DNA from: Colivicinus sp022776215
GTDB taxonomy: Bacteria; Bacillota_I; Bacilli_A; Erysipelotrichales; Erysipelotrichaceae
Direction of reading: 5' to 3'
DNA length: 44,657 bases
Assembly: GCA_022776215.1 (NCBI GenBank)
Contig: JALFIR010000007.1
Span: 1 to 44,657, forward strand
Notes under the pieces: generated by a model
Databases searched by the model: none
What the model was told of the DNA's origin: nothing
The model's input: only the letters and a program-made list of their open reading frames with translations
Shown here: positions 23,673 to 32,736 of the stretch, piece by piece
Layout: the number at the start of each line of letters is the position of its first letter
Numbering within the stretch: the first letter of the stretch is position 1
Program-made: the position numbers and the translations under genes

Positions 23673-24229
23673 TGAAGTTGATTGTTGGCTTAGGTAATCC
23701 TGGTAAGAAGTATGAGAATACTCGTCATAATACAGGGTTTGCGGTAATTGATAGAACATTAGCTAAATTAAATGTAGAGTTAGATAAGAATAAGTTTAAT
23801 GCTGACTATACAATGATTAATAGAAATGGTGAGAAGATTTATATCTTAAAGCCTTTGACATATATGAACTTATCAGGGGAGGCTGTTGCACCTTTTATGA
23901 AATACTTTGGTATTGAGCCAGAAGATTTGGTAGTAGTTCATGATGATTTGGATTTACCAGTAGGTAAGATAAGACTTAGACAAAGTGGATCATGTGGTGG
24001 CCAAAATGGTATGCGCAATATCATTGACTTATTGGGTAATTCAAATATTAAGAGAATTAGAGTGGGCATTGGAAAAGATCCTTTGATTCCAGTTGTAGAT
24101 TATGTTTTGGGCAAGACTAAAAAAGAGGACCTAGAAGTATACAACCAAGCTTTAGATAAGGCATCAGATGCGCTAATCTATTGGTTGGATCGTGATGATT
24201 TTAGTAAGGTCATGAGTAATTTTAACTAA
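23672..24229 (+). CDS. pth: Peptidyl-tRNA hydrolase
   Basis: This 185-residue enzyme releases tRNA from drop-off peptidyl-tRNA. Family motifs are VGLGNPGKKYENTRHNTGF, containing the catalytic His, LKPLTYMNLSG, VVHDDLDLPVGKIRLR with the catalytic Asp, and SGSCGGQNGMRNI. ATG overlaps the preceding stop by one base. mfd starts at the next base after its stop, the usual Firmicutes pth-mfd order. Confidence 0.97.
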   Translation: MKLIVGLGNPGKKYENTRHNTGFAVIDRTLAKLNVELDKNKFNADYTMINRNGEKIYILKPLTYMNLSGEAVAPFMKYFGIEPEDLVVVHDDLDLPVGKIRLRQSGSCGGQNGMRNIIDLLGNSNIKRIRVGIGKDPLIPVVDYVLGKTKKEDLEVYNQALDKASDALIYWLDRDDFSKVMSNFN

Positions 24230-27200
24230 ATGAGGAATGAAGAATTATTAGCTTTAATAGAAAAGAAGAATCACAATGGTGATTCCTTTTTTGCGTATAA
24301 TTCTTTAGTTGAAGAAGCTTTAAACATCAGTAAGAGATGTTTAGCTAGTGATAAACCATTGATTGTAGTAAAAGAAAATAACTACATGGCCAATCGCTTA
24401 AAGGATATCTTAGTATCTTATTTTGATGATGAAGAGATAATCAGTTATTTGCCTGAGGAATCTTTAAGAAGTGAAGAGATTGCGACATCTTTCGAGAATA
24501 GAGCGGAACGTTTATTGGCACTATATAGGATTATCACTTCTAAGCCTAAGGTGATTGTTGCATCACCATATGGTTTTATTAGACACTTGCCTGAAAGAGA
24601 TACTTTATTAAATAGTATTATTCATCTTAAGAAAGATGATGTTTTAGAGCGTGAAGATTTAATAGAAAAGTTAAGAAAACTAGGCTATGAGAAGACTGTC
24701 CATGTTGAAACACCGATGACTTTTGCGGTAAGAGGTTATATTGTAGATGTCTTTTCAGTTAATTATCCTAAGCCTTTTAGAATTGAATTTTTTGATGATG
24801 TGATTGATTCAATTAGATTCTTTGATATTAATACACAAAGAAGTGAAGAGGTGAATGATGAGGTTACTATTTGTTTTGCGAAGGATGTTTTCTTTAGTGA
24901 TGAGGAAAAAGAATTTTTAAAAGAGAATGTCGAATTAACAAGCGGTGAGCTTGAACTTAATATGGAGTATCTTTTAAATGATGTCTTTAAACAATCGTCA
25001 TACTTTTTCTATGCATACTTCAAAAAGGAACATTTAATAGATTATCTTGATAGCGATATCTATTTAAGTGATAAGACTAAAATTGATGAGCATCTCAAAT
25101 TATTAAGTGAAGAAACTATCGCTTATATTCAAGAAATGCATGAAGAAAAGAAGCTACCTCTTAAATTTTATGTTTATGAGGATTTTAAGCGTCTTCTTTA
25201 TAATCAATATGTAATAGAGGGTAAACCATTTGTTGATCCTTTTAAGGGAATTGAGGAGATTGATTTACCTTATGGTAATTTAGAATATTTATTATCTTTA
25301 ATTGATAAGGATAAGGCTAGATATAAGATTATTGCACTTGATGGTAAGGAGAGTGAGCAGGCTATTGATATTTTAAATAGATTACATCTTAAGTATCATG
25401 TTTATACTGGAGAGTTTAAGGCTGGTATCAATATTTTTATTTCTTATGTTTATACTGGTTTTAAATATGGTGATTATGCCGTTTATACAAGTGCTGAACT
25501 TTTTAAACAAAGAAAACATACTGGTAGGTTTGCGTCTAAGTATGCTGAAGCTCGTACTTTAAATTCTTATGAGGAATTAAAGAAGGGTGACTATGTAGTT
25601 CATGATCAATATGGCATTGGCCAGTATGTAGACATAGAGACTCGTAAGGTTAATAACATTTCCATGGACTATTTAAAGATTATCTATAAGGGTAATGCGG
25701 AATTGTTGGTGCCATTGTCTCAATTTTCTTTAGTGAGAAAGTATGTATCTAAAGAGGGCGCAGTACCTAAGCTTCATAAATTAGGTTCTAAGGAATGGCT
25801 AGAGACTAAGAAAAGAGTTGAAGAGAATGTTGAAGAATTGGCAGGTAGACTTGTACAACTTTATGCCAAAAGAGATGGTGATATTGGTTTTGCGTGTGAT
25901 AAGGATTCTTCTTTACAAGAGGAGTTTGAGAATACTTTCTCTTATGAATTAACAAGCGATCAACAAAAGGCCATCGATGAAGTTAAGGCGGATATGGAGA
26001 GTAGTAAGCCGATGGATCGTTTGTTGTGTGGCGATGTTGGCTTTGGTAAGACAGAAGTAGCTTTAAGAGCGGCTTTTAAGGCGGTTGATAATGGTAAGCA
26101 GGTGGCTTATTTGTGTCCTACAACAATTCTTTCTTTACAACATTACAATACTTTTAAGAATAGACTAAATGATTTTCCAATGAGGGTCGCCTTATTGAAT
26201 CGTTTTGTGGACGATCGAAAACAAAAGGAAATCTTGGCTGATTTACAAGCTGGTAAGATTGATATTATCATTGGTACTCATAGAGTATTGTCGAAGGATG
26301 TTAAGTTTAAGGACTTGGGCCTTTTGATTATCGATGAGGAACAAAGATTTGGTGTTGAACATAAGGAAAGAATTAGGGAATTAAAAGAATCAATTGATGT
26401 CTTGTCTTTGAGCGCAACGCCAATTCCTAGAACCCTTCAAATGTCTTTGATCGGTATTAGAGGTTTATCAACTCTTGATACACCACCTCGTAATCGTTAT
26501 CCAGTTATGACTTATGTGGTTAGTAAGAGTGATAATTTAATTAGGGAAGTCATTATGAGGGAGCTTGAGCGAAAGGGCCAGGTTTTCTATTTATTTAATA
26601 ATGTAGAAGAGATTAATAGGGTAGCACAAAAGTTAGCTAAGGAAATACCATATGCCAATGTTGATGTGGTTCATGGTCAAATGTCCCGTGAACAGATTGA
26701 GGATGTAATGTTACGTTTCTATAATAACGAGATTAATGTCTTAGTTTGTACAACAATTGTAGAGACGGGCTTGGATATTCCTAATGCGAATACAATTATT
26801 GTGGATAATGCCCAAAACTTTGGTTTGGCTCAGTTATATCAGATTAAGGGTAGAGTTGGTAGAAGCGATAGGGTGGCTTATGCTTACCTATTGATTCCTC
26901 AAAAGAAACAATTATCTGAGATATCTACTAAGCGTTTAGAGGCTATCAAAGAGTTTGCGTCTTTGGGTAGTGGTTATAAGATTGCCATGCGTGATTTAAC
27001 TATTAGAGGTGCTGGTGACTTATTAGGCCCTAAGCAATCTGGTTTTATTGATAATGTTGGTTTAGACTTGTATCTAGCGATGCTTAATAAGGCGATTAAG
27101 ACACAAAAAGGTGAAGTTAGTAATGATGTAGAGGTTGTAAAAGCACCTGTCAACATCCAATTAGAATCATATATTCCAGAAGAGTTTGTGGATAATGATT

Positions 27201-27586
27201 ATGAGAAACTTAGTATGTATCATCAATTAGATATGATTGATAATCGTGATGATTTGATTAAGTATTTCCTGAAGGTTGAGGATGAGTATGGTCATTTGCC
27301 TAAGGAAGTAAAGTCTTTGTTTGAGAAGAAGAAGTTGGAACTTTTATATAATTCTAATTTTATTAGTAAGATAACTAATCGTAATGGAACTTTTACAATT
27401 ATCTTGAGCAAGGATTTCTCAGATAGCGTTGATGGGGTAAAACTTTTTGAAATGTGCAACAATATAAGTAGAGATATTAAGATTGCTTATAAGAATAGTC
27501 AAATTGAGTTGTCGGTTACGAATCAAAAGGATGCGGTTGAAAAGATTTTGAAATTAGTTGATAATTTGGAAGAAATAAAAAGATGA
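24230..27586 (+). CDS. mfd: Transcription-repair coupling factor Mfd
   Basis: Mfd removes RNA polymerase stalled at DNA lesions and recruits UvrA. Its 1118 residues show the UvrB-like N-terminal part, the RNA-polymerase-interaction domain (KKGDYVVHDQYGIGQYVDIE), a superfamily-2 translocase with Walker A LLCGDVGFGKTEVALRAAF, the DEEQ box IIDEEQRFGVEHKE, SATPIPRTLQ and QIKGRVGRSDR, and the TRCF C-terminal domain. It overlaps rqcP by 4 nt (ATGA), coupling translation of the two. Confidence 0.97.
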   Translation: MRNEELLALIEKKNHNGDSFFAYNSLVEEALNISKRCLASDKPLIVVKENNYMANRLKDILVSYFDDEEIISYLPEESLRSEEIATSFENRAERLLALYRIITSKPKVIVASPYGFIRHLPERDTLLNSIIHLKKDDVLEREDLIEKLRKLGYEKTVHVETPMTFAVRGYIVDVFSVNYPKPFRIEFFDDVIDSIRFFDINTQRSEEVNDEVTICFAKDVFFSDEEKEFLKENVELTSGELELNMEYLLNDVFKQSSYFFYAYFKKEHLIDYLDSDIYLSDKTKIDEHLKLLSEETIAYIQEMHEEKKLPLKFYVYEDFKRLLYNQYVIEGKPFVDPFKGIEEIDLPYGNLEYLLSLIDKDKARYKIIALDGKESEQAIDILNRLHLKYHVYTGEFKAGINIFISYVYTGFKYGDYAVYTSAELFKQRKHTGRFASKYAEARTLNSYEELKKGDYVVHDQYGIGQYVDIETRKVNNISMDYLKIIYKGNAELLVPLSQFSLVRKYVSKEGAVPKLHKLGSKEWLETKKRVEENVEELAGRLVQLYAKRDGDIGFACDKDSSLQEEFENTFSYELTSDQQKAIDEVKADMESSKPMDRLLCGDVGFGKTEVALRAAFKAVDNGKQVAYLCPTTILSLQHYNTFKNRLNDFPMRVALLNRFVDDRKQKEILADLQAGKIDIIIGTHRVLSKDVKFKDLGLLIIDEEQRFGVEHKERIRELKESIDVLSLSATPIPRTLQMSLIGIRGLSTLDTPPRNRYPVMTYVVSKSDNLIREVIMRELERKGQVFYLFNNVEEINRVAQKLAKEIPYANVDVVHGQMSREQIEDVMLRFYNNEINVLVCTTIVETGLDIPNANTIIVDNAQNFGLAQLYQIKGRVGRSDRVAYAYLLIPQKKQLSEISTKRLEAIKEFASLGSGYKIAMRDLTIRGAGDLLGPKQSGFIDNVGLDLYLAMLNKAIKTQKGEVSNDVEVVKAPVNIQLESYIPEEFVDNDYEKLSMYHQLDMIDNRDDLIKYFLKVEDEYGHLPKEVKSLFEKKKLELLYNSNFISKITNRNGTFTIILSKDFSDSVDGVKLFEMCNNISRDIKIAYKNSQIELSVTNQKDAVEKILKLVDNLEEIKR

Positions 27587-27846
27587 GAATTGATAAGTAT
27601 TTAAAGGTAGCGCGTATATTAAAAAAGAGAACCATTGGTAAGGAATTAGCCTTAAATGGTCGTCTTTTGATTAACGATAAGCCAGCTAAGGCTAGTAGTG
27701 AGGTTAAGCCAAATGATATTATCACAATTGAATTTGGTCATCGTATTTTTAAGGTTAGAGTCTTAGAAATTAGAGAGAATGCGTCAAAGCAGGATGCCTT
27801 GTCAATGTATGAGGTCATTGATGAGATTAAAGTGAACGAGGTATAA
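27583..27846 (+). CDS. rqcP: RqcP, S4-domain ribosome quality-control factor
   Basis: The 87-residue protein has an S4 RNA-binding fold from its first residue (MRIDKYLKVARILKKRT...LNGRLLINDKPAKASSEVK). The position between mfd and divIC matches YabO/RqcP of Bacillus. RqcP works with RqcH to add alanine tails to nascent chains on obstructed 60S-like large subunits. Its last codons, GTA TAA, also form the -10 box TATAAT of the following gene. Confidence 0.9.
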   Translation: MRIDKYLKVARILKKRTIGKELALNGRLLINDKPAKASSEVKPNDIITIEFGHRIFKVRVLEIRENASKQDALSMYEVIDEIKVNEV

Positions 27847-27847
27847 T
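27842..27847 (+). promoter_or_regulatory. -10 box overlapping the rqcP stop
   Basis: TATAAT lies 6 nt before the divIC ATG. It may be a secondary leaderless promoter inside the operon, or chance because it coincides with GTA-TAA-T. Confidence 0.35.
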
Positions 27848-27853
27848 CTATTT

Positions 27854-28174
27854 ATGAGCGAAAAAAGAGTAAATAAGAAGAGAAGACATGTTAGTAAGAA
27901 GATTACTGCTAAATTGATTTCTATTTGTTTAATTACAGTGGCTATTTTACTTTTGACTAATGTGTTTAAGCAAGTTAAATTATTATATACACTTAAGAAA
28001 CAACAGGAACTAGTTTCTAATGAATTAGCAGCTTTGGAAGATGAGAATGCGGCTTTAGTGTCTACTAAGAATAAGCTAGAGGACCCTAATTATGTAACAA
28101 CTTATGCACGTGGTGCTTATATGTTCTCTAGGGGTGATGAGAAGGTATTCTATTTGCCTTCTAGTAAGGAGTAA
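27854..28174 (+). CDS. divIC: Septum formation initiator DivIC/FtsB family
   Basis: The 106-residue single-pass protein has a basic cytoplasmic N-terminus (KRVNKKRRHVSKK), one membrane helix (LISICLITVAILLLTNVF), then a short extracellular coiled coil (LKKQQELVSNELAALEDENA) and a conserved DPNYVTTYARG segment. DivIC forms a trimer with FtsL and DivIB in the divisome. It sits after rqcP as in Bacillus. No SD is visible before the ATG. Confidence 0.9.
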   Translation: MSEKRVNKKRRHVSKKITAKLISICLITVAILLLTNVFKQVKLLYTLKKQQELVSNELAALEDENAALVSTKNKLEDPNYVTTYARGAYMFSRGDEKVFYLPSSKE

Positions 28175-28176
28175 TA

Positions 28177-28707
28177 ATGGAGAAGCAAGTTAAGAGAAAT
28201 GAAGTTTATAATGGCAAGATTATTCATGTCGTTTGTGATGATGTTGAAATAGATGATGGAACTTTTTCTAAAAGAGAAGTAGTTTATCACAATGGCGGTG
28301 CTTGTATTGCCCTTAAGGATAAGGATGGCAAGTTCTTTTTGGTTAAGCAATTTCGTTATGCACTAGAGACAGATATGATTGAATTCTGTGCTGGTAAGAT
28401 TGAGAAGGGTGAGAATCCTGATGATGCCATTTTAAGAGAATGTGAAGAAGAATTAGGTTATAAGCCTGTTAATGTTCATAAGTTTGGTTATATCGTACCT
28501 ACTTGTGGTTATTGTTCAGAGAAGATTTATTTGTACTATGGCGAGGTTGGTGAGCAAGTTGGTACTCATTTTGATAAGGATGAGCGTATTACTAGCTTAA
28601 AGTTAAGTGCAAGTGAGATTAAGGAAATGATTAGAAGCGGTGAGATCAATGATGGTAAGACCGTAGCTTTAATGATGCATATGGAGTTGGCTGGTTTAAA
28701 TGACTAG
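28177..28707 (+). CDS. nudF: NUDIX hydrolase, ADP-ribose pyrophosphatase type
   Basis: This 176-residue hydrolase has a Nudix box read as GKIEKGENPDDAILRECEEE followed by LGY. The preceding FLVKQFRYALE and EFCAGKIE segments are typical of the ADP-ribose pyrophosphatase branch, which cleaves ADP-ribose to AMP and ribose-5-phosphate. SD AAGGAG is 5 nt before the ATG. It follows divIC by 2 nt and overlaps the next gene by 8 nt. The gene symbol reflects subfamily resemblance only. Confidence 0.88.
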   Translation: MEKQVKRNEVYNGKIIHVVCDDVEIDDGTFSKREVVYHNGGACIALKDKDGKFFLVKQFRYALETDMIEFCAGKIEKGENPDDAILRECEEELGYKPVNVHKFGYIVPTCGYCSEKIYLYYGEVGEQVGTHFDKDERITSLKLSASEIKEMIRSGEINDGKTVALMMHMELAGLND

Positions 28708-29494
28708 TCTTGACCAATTACTTTACGATATTTCTAAAACAGAAGAGGATGATGTTGAGGATTTTTTAGAGAATTTTTTTCATCCTGAAAAAAGAGAACA
28801 GTATATGGCTGATGAGCGCTTTGAGTCCGAGGACTATGATAGCCTTGAGATGATGTTTCAGGACTATGATTTAATTGATAAGGCCTATGATGCCCTTGAT
28901 GTAAATCCCTTCTGTATGGAAGCTTTTGTGGTTGTTTATAAGCTTGAGAGTGATGTGAGCTTATTTAATTTTTTTAATGACTTTAATGATAAAGATTTTG
29001 ATTATAATTCATTGAGTGAATATCATAAGTATGTCTATGGTTTGATTGAGTCTTATTATGTAGACTTCTTAATTAATATTAGAAATCTTACTGGTGCTAA
29101 GAATGTTTTGTTGAATCTATTAAATAAAGATGAAAGATTATATGAGGGTAATTTATTTAGATTGTCTTATCTTTATTCATGTTTAGAGGATTTGGATTCT
29201 TTTTATAATTTGTATCTAGATAGTGGATTTAAGGAAGCTTTTTCGTATATACTTTTACTTGTCGTTTGTCTAAAACATGGGGATAAACAAAAGGCTAAAG
29301 AAGTGTTTGGAGAGTTTCTTTCAAGCTTTAAATATGCCTCTTATATCGACCATATTTGGGATTTAGATGATAACGACGAAGATGGGGCCGTGGAGATGAG
29401 GATGACGATGTCTGCTTGTTATAGCGAGATTTGTTCTATCCCGAATTTCTTTTCATGGTGTGAAGAAAATAAGGAAGGTGTTAGGGAATCATGA
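28700..29494 (+). CDS. Unknown TPR-like helical protein, 264 residues
   Basis: No family is recognised. The protein is acidic and alpha-helical, with repeated tyrosine/leucine-rich helix pairs that look TPR-like (IDKAYDALDVNPFCMEAFVV, LFRLSYLYSCLEDLDSFYNL). There is no signal peptide or membrane segment. It overlaps the NUDIX gene at its start (8 nt) and queT at its end (ATGA, 4 nt), so it is translated within the same operon. Confidence 0.75.
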   Translation: MTSLDQLLYDISKTEEDDVEDFLENFFHPEKREQYMADERFESEDYDSLEMMFQDYDLIDKAYDALDVNPFCMEAFVVVYKLESDVSLFNFFNDFNDKDFDYNSLSEYHKYVYGLIESYYVDFLINIRNLTGAKNVLLNLLNKDERLYEGNLFRLSYLYSCLEDLDSFYNLYLDSGFKEAFSYILLLVVCLKHGDKQKAKEVFGEFLSSFKYASYIDHIWDLDDNDEDGAVEMRMTMSACYSEICSIPNFFSWCEENKEGVRES

Positions 29495-30009
29495 ATTCAA
29501 AGAAAATTGCTTTATATGGTATTATTGCTGCCTTATACGTTGTGGTTACACTTGTATTGGGCGCTTTTAGTTTTGGTATGATACAGTTTAGAATTTCTGA
29601 AGTGTTGATGTTGTTATGCTTATGTAAGAAGGAATATATTATTCCACTTTCAATTGGCTGTTTCTTAAGTAATGTCATTGGTTTTGCGCTTGGTATGTCA
29701 GTGCTTCCATTAGACTTTGTCTTGGGTACTTTAGGTACTGTTGTATCTTGTATCTTGATGTATCAATTTAGAAATGTTTTGACTTTCAAAAGACCTTTGT
29801 TGTCTTTATTGATGCCAGCTTTGGCAAATGGTATTTTTGTAGGCTTAGAGTTAGCTATTTATGAGTCTAGTGGTTCTAATTTCTTTAATTTATTTTTAAT
29901 CAATGGTGCTTATGTTGCCCTAGGTGAGATTGTATCTTGTTTTGTGTTAGGTTTAATTTTATATGTGCCTTTCATGAAGGCAGTTAAGAGAATCGAAGAA
30001 AGATTTTAG
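29491..30009 (+). CDS. queT: Queuosine-precursor transporter QueT (ECF S component)
   Basis: The 172-residue membrane protein begins KIALYGIIAALYVVVTLVLG and contains the QueT signature SFGMIQFRISEVL near residue 27, followed by four to five hydrophobic helices. QueT is the substrate-capture subunit for a queuosine precursor, used with the shared ECF module. No preQ1 riboswitch is visible, since the upstream DNA is coding. The ATG overlaps the preceding stop. Confidence 0.9.
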   Translation: MNSKKIALYGIIAALYVVVTLVLGAFSFGMIQFRISEVLMLLCLCKKEYIIPLSIGCFLSNVIGFALGMSVLPLDFVLGTLGTVVSCILMYQFRNVLTFKRPLLSLLMPALANGIFVGLELAIYESSGSNFFNLFLINGAYVALGEIVSCFVLGLILYVPFMKAVKRIEERF

Positions 30010-30019
30010 AGCCTTATGG

Positions 30020-30040
30020 TCCATTATGTTTTATAATGGA
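30020..30040 (+). promoter_or_regulatory. Palindromic operator over a promoter of the Phd-like gene
   Basis: The perfect inverted repeat TCCATTAT-GTTTT-ATAATGGA covers the -10 box TATAAT (30032-30037), which lies 6 nt before the ATG at 30044. A repressor bound here would block the promoter, as antitoxins of the Phd/YefM group do at their own operators. Confidence 0.55.
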
Positions 30041-30043
30041 GCC

Positions 30044-30325
30044 ATGGAAATTGATGTAAAGAAAATTAAAGGCTTAGACGAAGGTTTTGATGTACTCGAT
30101 AGTAATGAAGATGATGCTGTTTATATAACAGAAGATGGCAGCGTTAAGTATGTAATGTTGACTAGTGAGGAATATGACTCATTGGTTGATAAGATGCCTA
30201 GTGCTTCTATTAGGGTATTAAATCCTATGGGTGATATTACTTATGATGAGTATGAAGAGATCAAAAGACAGGTTCTTGATGCTCTTGATAAAACTTTTAA
30301 GCCTAAACCGGAGAAATTAAATTAG
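30044..30325 (+). CDS. Phd/YefM-like small DNA-binding protein
   Basis: The 93-residue protein contains an N-terminal Phd/YefM-like strand-helix region, notably AVYITEDGSVKYVMLTSEEY, which in that family forms the DNA-binding and dimer surface. The C-terminal part is charged and helical and would be the toxin-binding region in a true antitoxin, but no toxin gene is adjacent: tmk follows directly. I start at ATG 30044 rather than the ATG at 30026 because TATAAT ends 6 nt before 30044 and 30026 lies upstream of that box. It may be an orphan antitoxin recruited as a regulator. Confidence 0.65.
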   Translation: MEIDVKKIKGLDEGFDVLDSNEDDAVYITEDGSVKYVMLTSEEYDSLVDKMPSASIRVLNPMGDITYDEYEEIKRQVLDALDKTFKPKPEKLN

Positions 30326-30952
30326 ATGAAAAATGGATGTTTTATTGTCTTTGAGGGACCGGATGGTTCTGGTAAGACAACAATTTGTGATATAGTTTGT
30401 CAGAAATTAACTGATATGGGTTTTGATATTGTGCATACAAGAGAGCCTGGTGGTATTGAGATTGCAGAGAAGATTAGAAATATTATCTTGGATCCTTTAA
30501 ATACTGCCATGGATGCCAAGACTGAGGCTTTACTTTATGCAGCTAGTAGAAGACAACATTTGGTGGAGAAGGTTATTCCTTCTTTGAAAGAGAATAAGAT
30601 TGTTATCTGTGAACGTTTTGTCTATTCTTCACTTGCTTATCAGGGTAAGGCAAGAGGTATTGGTTATGAGGGTATTATGGCGATCAATGATTTTGCGATT
30701 GATGGTTGTAAGCCTGATATTACTATTTATCTTGATGTGGATGAAAAGACAGGTCATGCCCGTATTAATCAAAGGTCTAGTAAGGATCGTTTGGACGGGG
30801 AGACTGATAATTTCCATCATTTAGTTAATGAGGGTTATAAGGAGATCCTAGAATTATATAAGGACAATATTAAGGTAGTTGATGCGACTAATAGTATTGA
30901 TAAGGTCAGTAAAGATTGTCTTGATGTAATTTTGGATTATATTAATGGTTAA
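30326..30952 (+). CDS. tmk: Thymidylate kinase
   Basis: The 208-residue kinase converts dTMP to dTDP. The P-loop is GPDGSGKTT near residue 10, followed by HTREPGGIEIAEKIRNI and the ERFVYSSLAYQG (DRx-like) motif, with a lid region SSKDRLDGE. ATG abuts the stop of the Phd-like gene. The next gene, holB, begins 8 nt inside its end, as in other Firmicutes. Confidence 0.97.
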   Translation: MKNGCFIVFEGPDGSGKTTICDIVCQKLTDMGFDIVHTREPGGIEIAEKIRNIILDPLNTAMDAKTEALLYAASRRQHLVEKVIPSLKENKIVICERFVYSSLAYQGKARGIGYEGIMAINDFAIDGCKPDITIYLDVDEKTGHARINQRSSKDRLDGETDNFHHLVNEGYKEILELYKDNIKVVDATNSIDKVSKDCLDVILDYING

Positions 30953-31898
30953 GGATGTCTTAAAGGCTAAGGAGCCTATTGTTTATCTTAGCTTAAAGAA
31001 TGATTTAGAGAATAGCCGTTTAGCGCAGTGTTATCTTTTGTATGGGCAGGTTAATCCCTTAAAGAAGGATACTGCGTTTTTGTTGGCTCAAAGTATCATC
31101 GAGAATAAACAAAGTTTTGCGTGTGAAGAGTGCAATACTTGTTTACGTATTAGGGATAATAAGTATTTTGATGTGATTTATGTTGATGGCACTAAGTCTT
31201 CTATTAAAGTAGATGATATTGAATATATCATGTCTGAGTTTTCACGTACTTCACTTGAAGGAAGTAAGAAAGTATATATTATCGATAATATTAATAATGC
31301 TTCACTTAAGGCTGTTAATATGCTTCTAAAGTTTATGGAAGAGCCAAGTAGTGATGATGTTTATGGTATTTTTATCAGTGATGATATGGACACTTTATTG
31401 GATACTATTGTGTCTAGATGTGAGAAGCTTCCTTTTATGACTAGGGACTTTTCTTATTTGATTAATGAATATAAAGAGAAGGGTTTTGAGTATCAGGATG
31501 CTTATATTTTGAGTAATATTAAGCATGATCAAAGTGAAATAGATTTAAATGATGAGGCTTATTTGAATGCTAAGGAGTATGTTTTTAAGACAATTGATAA
31601 TTTGGATAATTTAAAATATATTCCAGTTTTATATTCTTTAGAATTCTATAGTTGTGTTTCTAAGGATTTGTTTAAGAAGTGTAGTGATTATTATTTAGAT
31701 ATTATGATTTTAATGATTGAGGATGCCTTGTCTTTTAAGAATATTGGTGATCATGAATATGATGATTGTTTAACGATGATGAATAAGCATAATCCTTCTA
31801 AGTTGTTAGAGATTTTCTTAAAGGCTAAGGAACGCTGTAATTATCCTATAAATAGACAATTGTTGTTTGACCAAATTGCGTTTTCAATAATATCATAG
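30945..31898 (+). CDS. holB: DNA polymerase III delta-prime subunit
   Basis: The 317-residue clamp-loader subunit shows the AAA+ fold with zinc-binding cysteines FACEECNTCLR and the conserved SRTSLEGSKKVYIIDNINNA followed by LLKFMEEP. The P-loop equivalent, YGQVNPLKKDTA, lacks the canonical GKT, as is common for the non-hydrolysing delta-prime subunit. It helps load the beta clamp on DNA. The order tmk-holB-ricT-rsmI matches the conserved Bacillus arrangement. Confidence 0.9.
   Translation: MVKDVLKAKEPIVYLSLKNDLENSRLAQCYLLYGQVNPLKKDTAFLLAQSIIENKQSFACEECNTCLRIRDNKYFDVIYVDGTKSSIKVDDIEYIMSEFSRTSLEGSKKVYIIDNINNASLKAVNMLLKFMEEPSSDDVYGIFISDDMDTLLDTIVSRCEKLPFMTRDFSYLINEYKEKGFEYQDAYILSNIKHDQSEIDLNDEAYLNAKEYVFKTIDNLDNLKYIPVLYSLEFYSCVSKDLFKKCSDYYLDIMILMIEDALSFKNIGDHEYDDCLTMMNKHNPSKLLEIFLKAKERCNYPINRQLLFDQIAFSIIS
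31867..31896 (+). promoter_or_regulatory. Promoter of ricT, apparently leaderless
   Basis: TTGACC (31867-31872), an 18-bp spacer and TATCAT (31891-31896) are followed by the ATG 6 nt later. The promoter lies inside the end of holB. No SD is present. Confidence 0.55.
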
Positions 31899-31902
31899 TA
31901 GT

Positions 31903-32736
31903 ATGAGTGAAATTTTGAAATATTTGTCTATTAGATTTCAGGCAACCAATAAAACATATACTTTTTCAACAACTGATAATAGTATTGTCAATGGTGACGG
32001 TGTTATAGTCGAGACTCAAAGGGGTGTCGAGTATGCTAGAGTTATCGCTGATCCTTTTGATAAGCCTAATGTTTCTATGGAAATTAAGCCAATTCTTAGA
32101 AAGGCTTCTAGGGAAGATGAAATCCAATATGAGAAGAATATTGTGGATTGTAAAGAAGCTAAACAAAGATGTCAAAATGAGGCTGATAAGTTAGAGCTTG
32201 GTATGAAGGTTATTTCGGCTGAATATACTTTAGATAGAAGTAAGATTACTTTTATTTATTTGGCTGATGATCGTGTTGATTTTAGAGAATTATTGAAGAT
32301 TTTAGCTTCTATCTTTAGATGTCGTATTGACTTAAGACAAGTCGGTACTCGTGATAAGGCTAAGATTGTTTCAGGCATTGGTCCATGTGGTAGAGAATTA
32401 TGTTGTGCTCGTTATATCAGTGAGTTTGATCGTATTTCTATCAATATGGCTAAAAACCAATTATTAGCTTTAAATGTAGCTAAATTATCTGGTCAATGTG
32501 GTAACTTGATGTGTTGTCTAAAGTATGAGGATGAGGCTTATAAGGATCTTAAGAAGGGTCTTCCTAAGCTTAATTCTTATATTGAATATGAGGGTGAGAA
32601 GTTTAAATTAACTTCTATGAATGTTATTGTGCGTAATTGTAAGCTTGAGAATCGTGAACATGCTATTTTCATTTCGTTGGATGATTTATTGAAGAATGGT
32701 AAGGTTTTAAAGCCGAATGAAAAGAAGGGTAACTAA
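31903..32736 (+). CDS. ricT: PSP1-domain protein RicT (YaaT)
   Basis: The 277-residue protein carries the cysteine pattern GPCGRELCCARYI...QCGNLMCCLKYEDE typical of YaaT. In Bacillus, RicT joins RicA and RicF in an iron-sulfur-containing complex that directs RNase Y and affects sporulation, competence and biofilm. Genes for RicA and RicF are not in this window. It starts 4 nt after holB and overlaps rsmI by one base. Confidence 0.93.
   Translation: MSEILKYLSIRFQATNKTYTFSTTDNSIVNGDGVIVETQRGVEYARVIADPFDKPNVSMEIKPILRKASREDEIQYEKNIVDCKEAKQRCQNEADKLELGMKVISAEYTLDRSKITFIYLADDRVDFRELLKILASIFRCRIDLRQVGTRDKAKIVSGIGPCGRELCCARYISEFDRISINMAKNQLLALNVAKLSGQCGNLMCCLKYEDEAYKDLKKGLPKLNSYIEYEGEKFKLTSMNVIVRNCKLENREHAIFISLDDLLKNGKVLKPNEKKGN

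Noticed and set aside
29440..29491. preQ1 riboswitch before queT
   Set aside because: The upstream DNA is the coding end of the preceding gene and no preQ1 consensus was seen.
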